Notes under the pieces: generated by a model | Databases searched by the model: none | Seen by the model: the letters and a program-made list of their open reading frames with translations, nothing else | What the model was told of the DNA's origin: nothing | Position numbers and translations under genes: made by a program | Origin: JAVBTR01 sp031556065 | Lineage (GTDB): Bacteria > Bacillota > Clostridia > Christensenellales > Aristaeellaceae | NCBI GenBank assembly: GCA_031556065.1 | Contig: JAVBTR010000099.1 | Location: forward strand, 1-15,508 | Reading direction: 5' to 3' | DNA length: 15,508 nucleotides | Shown here: one piece after another, positions 6,084 to 13,969 of the stretch | How positions within the stretch are numbered: position 1 is the first letter of the stretch | Layout of the letters: each line of letters starts with the position of its first letter

Positions 6084-6568
6084 TGCCCTGCGTGGTGTTT
6101 TTCATTATCGGCTTTGGACTTTTAAAAAGAGTGAATGTGTATGACGCGTTTATCAAGGGCGCGAAAAACGGCCTGAACACCGCAATTGCCATACTGCCCA
6201 GTATGGGTGCGATGATGGTGGCGGTGGCGCTTTTAAAGGAGTCGGGATTGATGGCGGCTTTAGTGAATGTGCTGGCGCCGGTGTTTGCTCTGGTAGGAAT
6301 CGATGAAAACGCCGCGCCGCTGATGCTCATGCGGCCCTTTAGCGGCTCCGCTTCCCTAGCCATTTTAAACAGCATCTTTTTAACCCACGGGGCGGACAGC
6401 CGGGCTGGGCTGACGGCCTCGGCCCTGATGGGCTCCACCGAAACCATTTTTTATACCCTGAGCATTTACTTGGCGGCGGCCAAGGTGAAAAAGGGCAGGT
6501 ACGCAGTGGCAGCGGCCATGCTGGCCTGGCTTTTTGGGGGGATCGCGGCTGGGCTTTTTTACAAATAA
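6071..6568 (+). CDS. spmB: Spore maturation protein SpmB
   Basis: This 165-residue membrane protein is slightly shorter than the roughly 178 residues in B. subtilis. It is the partner of SpmA and shares the Gate-type domain. Typical motifs are LPSMGAMMVAVALLKESG (about 42-59), LMLMRPFSGSASLAILN (84-100) and MGSTETIFYTLSIY (120-133). The start ATG lies inside the end of spmA, with AAGGGGG at 6054-6060 about 10 bases upstream, indicating translational coupling. No terminator hairpin was found after the stop; a new sigma-A promoter begins 4 bases downstream. Confidence 0.93.
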   Translation: MEIVMPCVVFFIIGFGLLKRVNVYDAFIKGAKNGLNTAIAILPSMGAMMVAVALLKESGLMAALVNVLAPVFALVGIDENAAPLMLMRPFSGSASLAILNSIFLTHGADSRAGLTASALMGSTETIFYTLSIYLAAAKVKKGRYAVAAAMLAWLFGGIAAGLFYK

Positions 6569-6571
6569 AAC

Positions 6572-6599
6572 TTGACTGCCCGTTCAGATGCTTTATAAT
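6572..6599 (+). promoter_or_regulatory. Sigma-A promoter for the GH127-like/dusB/secreted-protein operon
   Basis: TTGACT (6572-6577) and a perfect TATAAT (6594-6599) are separated by 16 bases. The AT-rich stretch after the -10 leads to GGGAGGA and ATG 6631. It is the only strong promoter seen between spmB and yabP, so four genes probably share it. Confidence 0.75.
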
Positions 6600-6630
6600 A
6601 AATAAGATAGGATAATCGTGGGAGGATATT

Positions 6631-7998
6631 ATGGCCCTTAAACCTTTATTTCAACGCAAACCCTTAATGGATACAAAAAAAGCACCCTTGCCCCTTAAGC
6701 AGACCCTTATCAAGGGTAAGGTGGAAGACAAGCTTCGCGCCCTTTCAAAGGAAACCCTGGCACAGGGCTTGGATGCTTATGGCCTTCGGGCCCTAAGCGG
6801 AGCGGCCTATTTGCTTGAAGACGAAGAACTGATGGCGGCCTGCGGTAAGGCCATGGATGAAAGCGCGCTTTTTTCAGGCCGGGAAATGTCTGTGATGGAT
6901 GGGCTGAACCTGGCCATGGCGGTGATCCCACGCTATGAAAAAAACACAGACAAGGCTCTTTTGGAACCGCTGATGCATTTGGCCAAGCGTTTGGACAACA
7001 CCTTGGAAAGCGGCCTTTTAATGAACCCCGGCGAGGCAGTGGAGCTGGTATTGTGGCTTTATAACGTAACGGGGAAAAAGGGCTTATTGAATCTGGTGGC
7101 CACCCTGCGGCAAAAGGCGCTGGACTGGACAAGCGTTTTAAGCACCTTTGAAGTGGTGAAGCCCTTGGATAAAATGATTCCTTTAAGCGAGCTTGAAGAG
7201 GGAATAAAAAAAGAAAACGGGGATGTAGCCGGGTTCTATACTCGCCGCTATGCTATAGGCCATGGGGAAACCCTGGCAAGAAACCTGAAAACCCCAGCGC
7301 TGTTCGCCCTTTATTCCGGTAACGGCAAAGAGATGGAAGCGCCTATGGCCGGGTATAAAAAGATGATGCGCTACCACGGCATCCCCGGGGGCGTATTTAC
7401 TGCGGCACCTTACTTAAGCGGCAGCAACCCTGAAAAAGGGGTATCCTATCAAGCGGCGGGGGAAATGGCTTACAGCCTGGCCACCGTTGCCAGGGTAGAC
7501 GAAACTGCCTTTGATGCCCTTGAAAAGGTGGCCCTTAACTGTTTAATGAAATACGAAGAAAACGGCCCTTGCGCCGCTTATGTTTTAAAAGGACTGGTGG
7601 CCTATGCCAGGGCTGCCGCCTCTGTTTACGCGGATGATACGTTGAAAATTGATCTGCTCATCCAAGGAGAATTTAAGTTTAAAACCGAAAACGGCAAGGT
7701 GAAGGTACGGACCAAGGTAACCGATGAAGCCTTTACCCTTAAAGTAACCGCCTCCGAGGAAAAGAAGCAAGTGATCAAGGTGCGAGTGCCTGCTTGGGCG
7801 GGGGATGCCTTTGCCCAGATCGGGGAAGAGCCAGGCATTGAAAAGAATTCCAAGGGTGTGATCACCATCCAGCGGGAGTTTGGCAAGGCCCCTACGGATA
7901 TCGACATTAAGCTCTACTGTGAAAAGACAGCCCATAAGGGATACCGGGAAACGGAATACTTCGAATACGGCCCCTATGTGCTAAGCGGGGAAGCATGA
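6631..7998 (+). CDS. Degenerate GH127-like (beta-L-arabinofuranosidase fold) protein
   Basis: This 455-residue protein without a signal peptide is shorter than typical GH127 enzymes (about 620-650). Homology is inferred from ordered motif matches: PLPLKQTLIKGKVEDKL near the N-terminus, RRYAIGHGETLARNLKTPAL where the family has a GHAVR-type helix, YHGIPGG, YQAAGEMAYSLA (273-284) where the family has Y-x-ETCA, GPCAAYVLKGL (312-322) where it has the CCPPN-type motif, KVRVPAWA (383-390) for the family's LRIPSWA, and YGPYVLSGEA for the final GPLVLA. The zinc/catalytic motif ETC is missing and only one Cys (Cys314) remains of the Cys pair, so glycosidase activity is doubtful. GGGAGGA precedes ATG 6631. 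It overlaps dusB by 4 bases (ATGA). Actual function is unknown. Confidence 0.7.
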   Translation: MALKPLFQRKPLMDTKKAPLPLKQTLIKGKVEDKLRALSKETLAQGLDAYGLRALSGAAYLLEDEELMAACGKAMDESALFSGREMSVMDGLNLAMAVIPRYEKNTDKALLEPLMHLAKRLDNTLESGLLMNPGEAVELVLWLYNVTGKKGLLNLVATLRQKALDWTSVLSTFEVVKPLDKMIPLSELEEGIKKENGDVAGFYTRRYAIGHGETLARNLKTPALFALYSGNGKEMEAPMAGYKKMMRYHGIPGGVFTAAPYLSGSNPEKGVSYQAAGEMAYSLATVARVDETAFDALEKVALNCLMKYEENGPCAAYVLKGLVAYARAAASVYADDTLKIDLLIQGEFKFKTENGKVKVRTKVTDEAFTLKVTASEEKKQVIKVRVPAWAGDAFAQIGEEPGIEKNSKGVITIQREFGKAPTDIDIKLYCEKTAHKGYRETEYFEYGPYVLSGEA

Positions 7999-8948
7999 TT
8001 GACTTACCCATTCGCCTGGCACCCATGGCCGGGATCACCGATTGGCCTTTTCGCACCCTTTGCTTTGAACAGGGGGCGCAGCTATGTTATACGGAAATGA
8101 TCAGCGCCATGGGGTATTTATCTGCGCCGAAAAAATCGGTGGCCATGAAGCAGCTGCTGGAGATCGGCCCTGATGAAGGGCCAATCATTGCTCAGCTGTT
8201 TGGCAGGGAGCCAGAGATCATGGCCAAAGCAGCCATTAAGTTAGAAGAAACAGGGAAATTTATAGGCATTGATATCAATATGGGATGCCCTGCCCACAAG
8301 GTAGTGGGCTCTAACGAGGGCAGCGCTCTGATGAAGGATTTAGGCCTGGCCAGCGCTATTATGGAAGCGGTTACCAAGGCGGCAACCCTTCCCATATCTG
8401 TAAAAATGCGCTTGGGATGGGACGAAAACCATATTAACTGCGTTGAATTAGCGAAGAGGGCCCAGCAAGCCGGTGTGAGGGAAATCGCTGTTCATGGGCG
8501 TACGCGGACACAGTTTTATTCTGGCAAGGCCGATTGGCAGGCCATTAAACAGGTGAAGGAAGCGGTTTCGATCCCTGTTTTGGCTAATGGTGATATTTTT
8601 CATGCTTCGGATGCGTTAAGTATACTGGAAGTAACCGGATGCGATGGTCTGATGGTTGGAAGAGGCGCCTTGGGAAACCCCTGGCTGTTTGCGCCCATTA
8701 AGGCTAGGTTCAATGGCGTGGAAGCAGCAGCGCTTCCTACCTTGGAGCAGCGGGTGGACATGGCCCTTCGCCAAACGGTGATGATGGTGCAGTGGAAGGG
8801 CGAAGACATTGCCGTGAAGGAAATGCGCAAGCATGTAGCTTGGTATATCCAAGGAGTCAGGGGTGCGGCGCAGATGCGGGCCAGGGTAAACCAGGCCGGT
8901 ACCTTTGAAGATTTACAAAAGGCGCTGATGGAAATCCGGGCAAGTTGA
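7995..8948 (+). CDS. dusB: tRNA-dihydrouridine synthase (DusB family)
   Basis: This is an FMN- and NADPH-dependent enzyme of 317 residues that reduces specific uridines in the tRNA D-loop. The TIM-barrel begins with LAPMAGITDWPFR (8-20). The catalytic Cys98 is in NMGCPAHKVV; KMRLGW (137-142), HGRTRTQFYSG (168-178), the FMN-phosphate site VLANGDI (195-201) and VGRGALGNPW (221-230) follow in the usual order. The helical C-terminal domain has KHVAWYIQGVRGAAQMRARV. The start ATG overlaps the preceding stop (ATGA), so translation is coupled to the GH127-like gene. Bacterial DusB is often the first gene of an operon; here it is second. Confidence 0.94.
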   Translation: MIDLPIRLAPMAGITDWPFRTLCFEQGAQLCYTEMISAMGYLSAPKKSVAMKQLLEIGPDEGPIIAQLFGREPEIMAKAAIKLEETGKFIGIDINMGCPAHKVVGSNEGSALMKDLGLASAIMEAVTKAATLPISVKMRLGWDENHINCVELAKRAQQAGVREIAVHGRTRTQFYSGKADWQAIKQVKEAVSIPVLANGDIFHASDALSILEVTGCDGLMVGRGALGNPWLFAPIKARFNGVEAAALPTLEQRVDMALRQTVMMVQWKGEDIAVKEMRKHVAWYIQGVRGAAQMRARVNQAGTFEDLQKALMEIRAS

Positions 8949-8961
8949 AAGGAATCTGAAA

Positions 8962-10383
8962 ATGAAAAAGTGGATTGCAGTTTTAAGTATGCTGTGCTGT
9001 ATGGTTTTTCTGATGCCCTTGGCCAAGGCGGATTTTGCGCCCCTATATGAAGCATACATGGCGCAGATCGATGAGGGGGCGGGAATAAGCCTGACGATGA
9101 CCCCAACCCTGAAAGCCTTTTTGCCCTTTTTGGCAGATAGAATCGAGCCTATGAACCGGATACTGAAAAAAACAGCCATCCAGTTGTATTTAGATGATAA
9201 GCAGACGGATTTCGCCCTGATGATAGGAGAGAAAACCATAGCAGCGCTGAGTCTCACCGACAATGGCAAGGAAATGGCCTTGGCGGGGGATGCTTTGGGG
9301 GATACCGTTTTGGTTGGAAGCAACGGGAAAAACCCTTTGGCAGTGCTTTTTGGCATGGAAGAATACGACGCTTTAGGCCAAGCCATGTTGAATGAAAAGG
9401 ATGCCTTTGAACTGGCTTCTTCGTTAAGACGCGCAGCGGCAGCCCTTGCGCGGCCGGAAACAGAGGGCAAGAAAGCCAAAGAGACGAAAAACTTTAAAGA
9501 CATTGGCAAGGCCACCCAGAAAGTGGTTTATACCCTGCCTTTAGATGAGGCCAACCAGCTCCAGATGGCGGCCATGAGTGATGTGGCAGCGCCCTTTTTA
9601 TATGAATGGGTTCAGGGGCTGGTGTTAACTGGCGAAAACGCGAAAATGAGCTTGTATAAGGATAAGCAGGACCAGGATATTGCCCAGATATGGACTTTTA
9701 ACGCCTTGCTTTCAGGCAGCGAGCGTAAATGTACCCTGACCTGGGCCTATGTGGAAACGGATTCCGATCGTAAGGACAGCATCCAATTTTTGCATACGGA
9801 TTTGAGCGGGAAGGATAAAAAGACTGTTACGGCGAACATAGAAACGAGCATAACTGATAATGAAAACCGGTTGTCCATTCAAATGGAGAACGCTTTCACT
9901 CAAGATAAGGAAAAAGCGCAGACCGGTTATCAGGTGGAGCTGACCTGCGCCACCAGGGATAATACTGAGCGGCTTTATGGTACCATCACCTATACGGAAA
10001 TTCTGGGTGAGGATACAGACAGCTTCCAGTTAAACCCTGATATTGTGACCATTGCTTATGACAGTGAAATGGCCCTGAGCGGCAAGCTTGGCGCGGCTGT
10101 TCTTCATAATGGCACCACCATTTTTGACGGAGATGTGGCCTTTGAATTAAAGCCGGGAGAGCCGCTTCATATTCAAAAGGGTACTGCCAGGGTAGATATG
10201 GCCACCGCGGATTTAAGCGCTCTTCAAAAGGCAGTAAACCAAAGAGTGGTGAAAAACACTGTCATAAGCGTGCTTTCACTTCCCAACCAGGATTTGACCT
10301 TGCTGACCCAACTGATCACCGAGGAAGACTTGACACAGATTATTCAGGGCATGACAACACCTATTTCCACTCCCGTAAACTAA
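8962..10383 (+). CDS. Secreted protein of unknown function, first of a paralogue-like pair
   Basis: I do not recognise this 473-residue protein. An N-terminal signal peptide (MKKW, hydrophobic core 5-20, predicted cleavage AKA-D after residue 23) indicates export; there is no lipobox and no further membrane segment. The mature part is rich in alternating polar and hydrophobic residues typical of beta strands, with a Lys-rich stretch near 165-185. It lacks cysteines except two in the signal peptide and two later ones. AAAGGA lies about 8 bases before ATG 8962, directly after dusB. Its N-terminal half aligns loosely with the next protein: QIDEGAGISLTM against QIADGSGLKGTISF, and GDTVLVGSNGKNPLAVLF against GGTPLKVDVANYSANLF. 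It could be a surface or envelope-lipid-handling protein, but no function is assigned. Confidence 0.8.
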   Translation: MKKWIAVLSMLCCMVFLMPLAKADFAPLYEAYMAQIDEGAGISLTMTPTLKAFLPFLADRIEPMNRILKKTAIQLYLDDKQTDFALMIGEKTIAALSLTDNGKEMALAGDALGDTVLVGSNGKNPLAVLFGMEEYDALGQAMLNEKDAFELASSLRRAAAALARPETEGKKAKETKNFKDIGKATQKVVYTLPLDEANQLQMAAMSDVAAPFLYEWVQGLVLTGENAKMSLYKDKQDQDIAQIWTFNALLSGSERKCTLTWAYVETDSDRKDSIQFLHTDLSGKDKKTVTANIETSITDNENRLSIQMENAFTQDKEKAQTGYQVELTCATRDNTERLYGTITYTEILGEDTDSFQLNPDIVTIAYDSEMALSGKLGAAVLHNGTTIFDGDVAFELKPGEPLHIQKGTARVDMATADLSALQKAVNQRVVKNTVISVLSLPNQDLTLLTQLITEEDLTQIIQGMTTPISTPVN

Positions 10384-10394
10384 GGAGGCAGATT

Positions 10395-11879
10395 ATGAAA
10401 AAGCTTTTGGCGGTTCTCATGGCGGTGCTGCTGGTGGCCATGGTTCCATTGGCAATGGCTTCAGAGCTGGGGCTGAACGAAAAAACGCTGACTTTGCCGC
10501 AAAAATTGCAAAAGCAAATTGCTGACGGCAGCGGCTTAAAGGGTACGATTTCCTTCGAAATCGCCGGAGATACTTTTCTGGGCAGCCTTTTGGGTGATGG
10601 GCTTCATGAAGCGGCCATTGAGTTTACCCATATTTTAACCGATAAGCTTACGGGGGACGCCCAAACCAATATAACCGTTAAAGATGGGGAAACCGTGGCC
10701 TTCACCGCCGGGGTGGATACAAAGGCCGATGCACTGCTGCTCACGGGCAGCTTCTTTGGAGGAACCCCTCTTAAGGTGGATGTGGCTAACTATTCCGCCA
10801 ATCTGTTTCCCGATGGGGGGACCCAGGGCAAAACATCCTGGGAAGTGATTCTGTACAAACTGTTTTTTGCAAACGATGAAAAATGGCAAAGTGATATGAA
10901 CGCCGCGCTTTCATCCTATGGGGTGCAGCTGGAGCTGTGGCTGAGCAACCACGCGAAGATTTCCAATGCCCAGGGCAGCGGCGTTATCGATATTGAATAT
11001 GTAATCGATTTTCGGTCTGTGGCAGATGAAATGACAAGCCTGATGAGCATTATGCTGCAAGACGCGACCCTGCGTACGCTCCTTGAAAAGAAGCTTACCA
11101 AGGAAGAAATGGATACGTACTTTAATTTGGAGTCTATGGAGCTTTATAAGATCATACTGGATAATGTGAAGGTGGAAGGCGATCTGACCATTTCACAGAA
11201 ATTGAGCACACGGGACAACCAGTCGGAAACCAAGGTGCTAATCCCTTTGGCGAAAAACGCTTATGGTTTTGAATGGGCGCAAATAATCAAAACCCAGGGT
11301 GGCAGCACTTATGGACTCACAGGGAAATTTGGCAGCGCTTCCATCAGCTTTGAAGAAACGGCAACCGGTACGGTGAAGGGTCTGTTCCACTTTATGCCTA
11401 AGGAAAAAACCGAGTTTGTGGTGGATGAAGCGGAATCCAGGTTCGATGGGGTGCCCATGTCCATTGGGTTTGAATATGCGGCTAACCATAAAGAAGAAAT
11501 GGATGAAGAGAAAAAGAACAATACGTATGATACCCATACCCTTTCCCTGGCACCGGACTTAAGCCATCTTGAAGCGGGGGAAACCGGGGCAAAGGCGGAT
11601 GAATATCTGGATTTTGCCCCCGTGACCTTCACGCTGGATATTCACTACCGTTCGGGCACCGCTAAAACCAGTGCGACTACGTTGACCGTAGGTTTAACAG
11701 AAAAACAAGAAACCGCCAGCGCGAAGCTGAGCATAGCGGGGAAAACCAGCTCGCCCTGGCAATTAGACCCACGGGATTGGGAGACGGCTAAGGCGGTGAC
11801 GGCAGAAGAGGGAATCGGGGCTTTTGTGACAGGTATTGTCACGCTGCTGGGCCACTTCACCCCTGCCATGTTAAATTAA
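10395..11879 (+). CDS. Secreted protein of unknown function, second of a paralogue-like pair
   Basis: This unrecognised protein has 494 residues. Its signal peptide is clear: MKK, hydrophobic core 4-19, cleavage AMA-S after residue 22. The mature protein has many predicted beta strands, such as GDLTISQKLS, ETKVLIPLAK and VTFTLDIHYRS, an alpha-helical stretch about 205-255 and an acidic/basic linker EEMDEEKKNN. There are no cysteines and no transmembrane anchor, so it should be released or held by the wall or a partner. GGAGG at 10384-10388 lies 6 bases before the ATG and 11 bases after the previous stop, so the two are co-transcribed. General plan, size and scattered local matches suggest ancient tandem duplication with the preceding gene. 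Confidence 0.8.
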   Translation: MKKLLAVLMAVLLVAMVPLAMASELGLNEKTLTLPQKLQKQIADGSGLKGTISFEIAGDTFLGSLLGDGLHEAAIEFTHILTDKLTGDAQTNITVKDGETVAFTAGVDTKADALLLTGSFFGGTPLKVDVANYSANLFPDGGTQGKTSWEVILYKLFFANDEKWQSDMNAALSSYGVQLELWLSNHAKISNAQGSGVIDIEYVIDFRSVADEMTSLMSIMLQDATLRTLLEKKLTKEEMDTYFNLESMELYKIILDNVKVEGDLTISQKLSTRDNQSETKVLIPLAKNAYGFEWAQIIKTQGGSTYGLTGKFGSASISFEETATGTVKGLFHFMPKEKTEFVVDEAESRFDGVPMSIGFEYAANHKEEMDEEKKNNTYDTHTLSLAPDLSHLEAGETGAKADEYLDFAPVTFTLDIHYRSGTAKTSATTLTVGLTEKQETASAKLSIAGKTSSPWQLDPRDWETAKAVTAEEGIGAFVTGIVTLLGHFTPAMLN

Positions 11880-11887
11880 CCAAGGGC

Positions 11888-11904
11888 TCGGAACAGCGTC
11901 CCGA
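11888..11904. repeat. Second copy of the ACAGCGTCCC palindrome
   Basis: TCGGAAC (11888-11894) and GTCCCGA (11898-11904) form a 7-bp stem with one A-C mismatch around the loop AGC. The core ACAGCGTCCC and a following CGTT are shared with the hairpin at 54-70. The two outer base pairs differ between copies but stay paired (C-G to T-A, T-A to C-G). GGAAC (11890-11894) can alternatively pair with GTTCC (11906-11910). It follows the secreted-protein pair by 8 bases but has no T-run, so its role as a terminator is doubtful. Confidence 0.5.
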
Positions 11905-11912
11905 CGTTCCAC

Positions 11913-11941
11913 TTCTATTTACACCCTTTGCCGCATACACT
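11913..11941 (+). promoter_or_regulatory. Sigma-E promoter for yabP-yabQ
   Basis: CATACACT (11934-11941) is a full match to the sigma-E -10 CATACANT. TTCTATT (11913-11919), 14 bases upstream, matches 5 of 7 positions of KMATATT. B. subtilis yabP is a mother-cell sigma-E gene, which supports the call. A weak sigma-A-like TTTACA (11918) and TATAAC (11944) pair with a 20-base spacer overlaps it and could give vegetative expression of divIC. Confidence 0.6.
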
Positions 11942-11975
11942 TGTATAACAAGGAATACGGTGGAGGGTGCTTTTG

Positions 11976-12290
11976 ATGATGAAGGAAACGCAGCCGGGCA
12001 AGGACAACCTTAAAAAGGATGGCAGCGCCCGCAACTATGGCCTGATTATGGACCGGCGGGATCATATTAGCTTAACCGGAGTCAACGATGTAATGAGTTT
12101 TGATGAAATGACGGTGGTTTTGAAAACCGAGGGCGGGGAAGTGACCATTAACGGCCAGAACCTGCATGTGGCAAGACTGATGTTGGAGGAAGGCCAGTTG
12201 GTGATCGATGGAAATATCGATGCCATTGAATACCAGGATGCTAAGCCGCAAAAAAAATCCGCCAGGGTGATGAAAAGGATATTCCGCTAG
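11976..12290 (+). CDS. yabP: Sporulation protein YabP
   Basis: This small soluble protein of 104 residues belongs to the YabP/YqfC family, needed for spore formation in the mother cell. The family pattern is clear: HISLTGVNDVMSFDEMTVVL, then GEVTINGQNLHVARLMLEEG, then IDGNIDAIEYQD, ending in a basic tail RVMKRIFR. ATG 11976 is preferred, with TGGAGGG at 11961-11967 about 9 bases upstream; TTG 11973 and ATG 11979 are also possible. It is followed by yabQ after one base. Confidence 0.92.
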   Translation: MMKETQPGKDNLKKDGSARNYGLIMDRRDHISLTGVNDVMSFDEMTVVLKTEGGEVTINGQNLHVARLMLEEGQLVIDGNIDAIEYQDAKPQKKSARVMKRIFR

Positions 12291-12291
12291 A

Positions 12292-12639
12292 GTGGGCGTG
12301 TTTTTCGAAACCAAAGATCAAGCCTTGGTGGCGCTTTATATGATGATCACTGGCTTTGCCACAGGGCTGATATACGATTTTTTATCTGTGTTAAAGGTGG
12401 GTAAGGGGAAAACCATTACTGCTTTAGTGGATATTTTTATTTTTGCCGTGACCGGCCTAATTGCTTCGGCTGTTTTGGTGTATCTATCCCAGGCCAGGGT
12501 ACGGTATTACGATATTCTGGGGCTGCTTCTGGGTGCGGTGGTTTACATCTTTGTACCAAGGAAGCTTTTTGTGGCTCTTTTTTCAAGATTGACAAAGAAA
12601 CAACAAGCAAAACAAGTGAAGGAAAACGGCTCTTCATAG
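12292..12639 (+). CDS. yabQ: Spore cortex biosynthesis protein YabQ
   Basis: This 115-residue membrane protein is required in B. subtilis for spore cortex formation. Three hydrophobic segments are visible (about 11-35, 43-65, 74-98), with the family motif MITGFATGLIYDF (18-30). It is shorter than B. subtilis YabQ (about 211 residues) and ends in a Lys/Gln-rich cytoplasmic tail. The start is GTG 12292, one base after the yabP stop, with AAAAGGA about 11 bases upstream; GTG 12298 is an alternative. The immediate contact with yabP and following divIC match the yabP-yabQ-divIC order known in Firmicutes. Confidence 0.88.
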   Translation: MGVFFETKDQALVALYMMITGFATGLIYDFLSVLKVGKGKTITALVDIFIFAVTGLIASAVLVYLSQARVRYYDILGLLLGAVVYIFVPRKLFVALFSRLTKKQQAKQVKENGSS

Positions 12640-12675
12640 CGAAGTAAATAATAACAAAGGATGCGAGGTGCGAAG

Positions 12676-13017
12676 ATGGCAAATAAACAGGAAAAGCGGG
12701 TGAATATTGGTTGGCTTTTTCTGGCGATGATGATTGTTATCGCCAGCTTTACTTTGGCTTCCGGTCGCATTAAGGATGAAACGGAAAACCTTAAGCGACG
12801 GGAAAGCACGGACATGCTTGCCTTAAGCCGCTTGGAGAGTGAAAAAGCGGCCCTTGAAAAAGAAATCACCCTGGCAGGCACCGATCCCTACATCGAAAAC
12901 CTGGCCAGAACCCAGTATGGCTTTTTAAAGCCTGGGGAAATTCGTTTTGAAATTACCAACCCGGAAGCGTTGTTTTCCGGGGAAGAGGCAGTGAATATCG
13001 AAATTGTGGAGCAATAG
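12676..13017 (+). CDS. divIC: Septum formation initiator DivIC/FtsB family
   Basis: This 113-residue bitopic cell-division protein forms a complex with FtsL and DivIB at the septum. It has a short basic cytoplasmic N-terminus, one transmembrane helix (about 11-29), an extracytoplasmic coiled coil (about 32-67) and the conserved C-terminal segment DPYIENLARTQYGFLKPGEI (70-89), followed by an acidic tail. ATG 12676 has GAGGTG at 12665-12670 upstream; the frame also contains ATG 12661, which has no room for a binding site. It follows yabQ by 36 bases. Division genes are needed in vegetative growth, so the gene requires more than the sigma-E promoter. Confidence 0.9.
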   Translation: MANKQEKRVNIGWLFLAMMIVIASFTLASGRIKDETENLKRRESTDMLALSRLESEKAALEKEITLAGTDPYIENLARTQYGFLKPGEIRFEITNPEALFSGEEAVNIEIVEQ

Positions 13018-13040
13018 ATACGAGAGAGGATGAATGGACC

Positions 13041-13958
13041 ATGAAAGCAGCAACCATTGGCGTAGGTTCCAATTCTGTTCGTATGCTGATCGCGGCCATT
13101 GAGCAGGGCCAGATCAAGCCACTTGTTCGGGATCGTGCGGGAACGCGGCTTTTTGCCAGCCTGGACGAGACAGGGAATATGAATCGTAGCGCCATGGAGG
13201 CAACCCTTAAGGCCGTGGAGGAGCAATGCCAAAAGGCCAGGGAATTCAACGCAGACGAGATTACGGTTTTCGCAACAAGCGCTGTTCGCGATGCCACCAA
13301 TAAGCACGAATTTTGCAGCCAGGTTCTTCAAAGAACCGGAATCAATGTTCAAGTGCTTTCGGGGCATAGTGAAGCAGTGCTTTCTTTTTTAGGCGCGGTG
13401 GAAAACGCGGGCTATGCTGGTGTTATTGACATTGGCGGCGGTTCCACAGAGGTGGTTATCGGCAAGGGGGAAGACCTGACCTATGCCTTTAGCCACCAGA
13501 TGGGCGCGGTTCGTCTTTATAACATGCATCCAATCGACTGCGTAGAGGACATCGCCCCGGTGATGGCGCTGGTAACAGAGGTGCTGAAACAGGGCCCTAA
13601 TTGCCAGGCTGAAATGCCGGATAACTGGATCGGCGTGGGTGGTACCTTTACCACATTGGCAGCCATTGTCCATAGCATCGAATGGACGGACACAGCCACG
13701 GTTCATGGCCGCCAAATCACCCGGAAACAGGTCTATGATGCCGCAGTCCGCCTGGCACCCATGACAAGGGACGAGCGGGTGCTGGTGATTGGTATGCGAC
13801 CCCAGCGGGCGGATATTGTGGTTCATGGCATGTGCATTTTGCTGGCCTGTATGGACATGTGGGGGATCGATGCAATGACTGTTTCGGAAAATGGTAATTT
13901 AAATGGCTTCCTTTATTGCCATTATGCCCATCTGTTCACGGAAAATTTACATAATTAA
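13041..13958 (+). CDS. Ppx/GppA-family exopolyphosphatase / guanosine pentaphosphate phosphohydrolase
   Basis: This 305-residue cytoplasmic enzyme of the ASKHA fold would hydrolyse polyphosphate or pppGpp. The ordered family motifs are IGVGSNSVRMLIA (6-18), VFATSAVRDATN (76-87), LSGHSEAVLSFLGA (106-119), the phosphate-binding VIDIGGGSTEVVIG (128-141) and GVGGTFTTLAAI (198-209), and RADIVVHGMCIL. Two positions deviate: the first motif has Gly7 where ID-x-GSNS is usual, and the Glu pair of SGxEEA is Ser-Glu. The 305-residue length lacks the extra C-terminal domains of long PPX proteins. AGAGGA lies about 10 bases before ATG 13041. A four-codon ATG-AAT-GGA-CCA-TGA frame at 13030 overlaps the start. 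It probably shares the divIC transcript. Confidence 0.88.
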   Translation: MKAATIGVGSNSVRMLIAAIEQGQIKPLVRDRAGTRLFASLDETGNMNRSAMEATLKAVEEQCQKAREFNADEITVFATSAVRDATNKHEFCSQVLQRTGINVQVLSGHSEAVLSFLGAVENAGYAGVIDIGGGSTEVVIGKGEDLTYAFSHQMGAVRLYNMHPIDCVEDIAPVMALVTEVLKQGPNCQAEMPDNWIGVGGTFTTLAAIVHSIEWTDTATVHGRQITRKQVYDAAVRLAPMTRDERVLVIGMRPQRADIVVHGMCILLACMDMWGIDAMTVSENGNLNGFLYCHYAHLFTENLHN

Positions 13959-13969
13959 AGAACTCTCGC

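Noticed and set aside
6540..6571. Terminator after spmB
   Set aside because: There is a T-run inside the spmB coding end (about 6555-6560), but no stable stem precedes it.
8913..9515. Minus-strand open frame of 200 codons across the dusB end and the first secreted protein
   Set aside because: It spans two plus-strand genes that have proper starts and a signal peptide; no promoter or binding site supports it.
13030..13044. Four-codon ORF overlapping the Ppx/GppA start
   Set aside because: It is too short to distinguish from chance; noted in the gene entry only.
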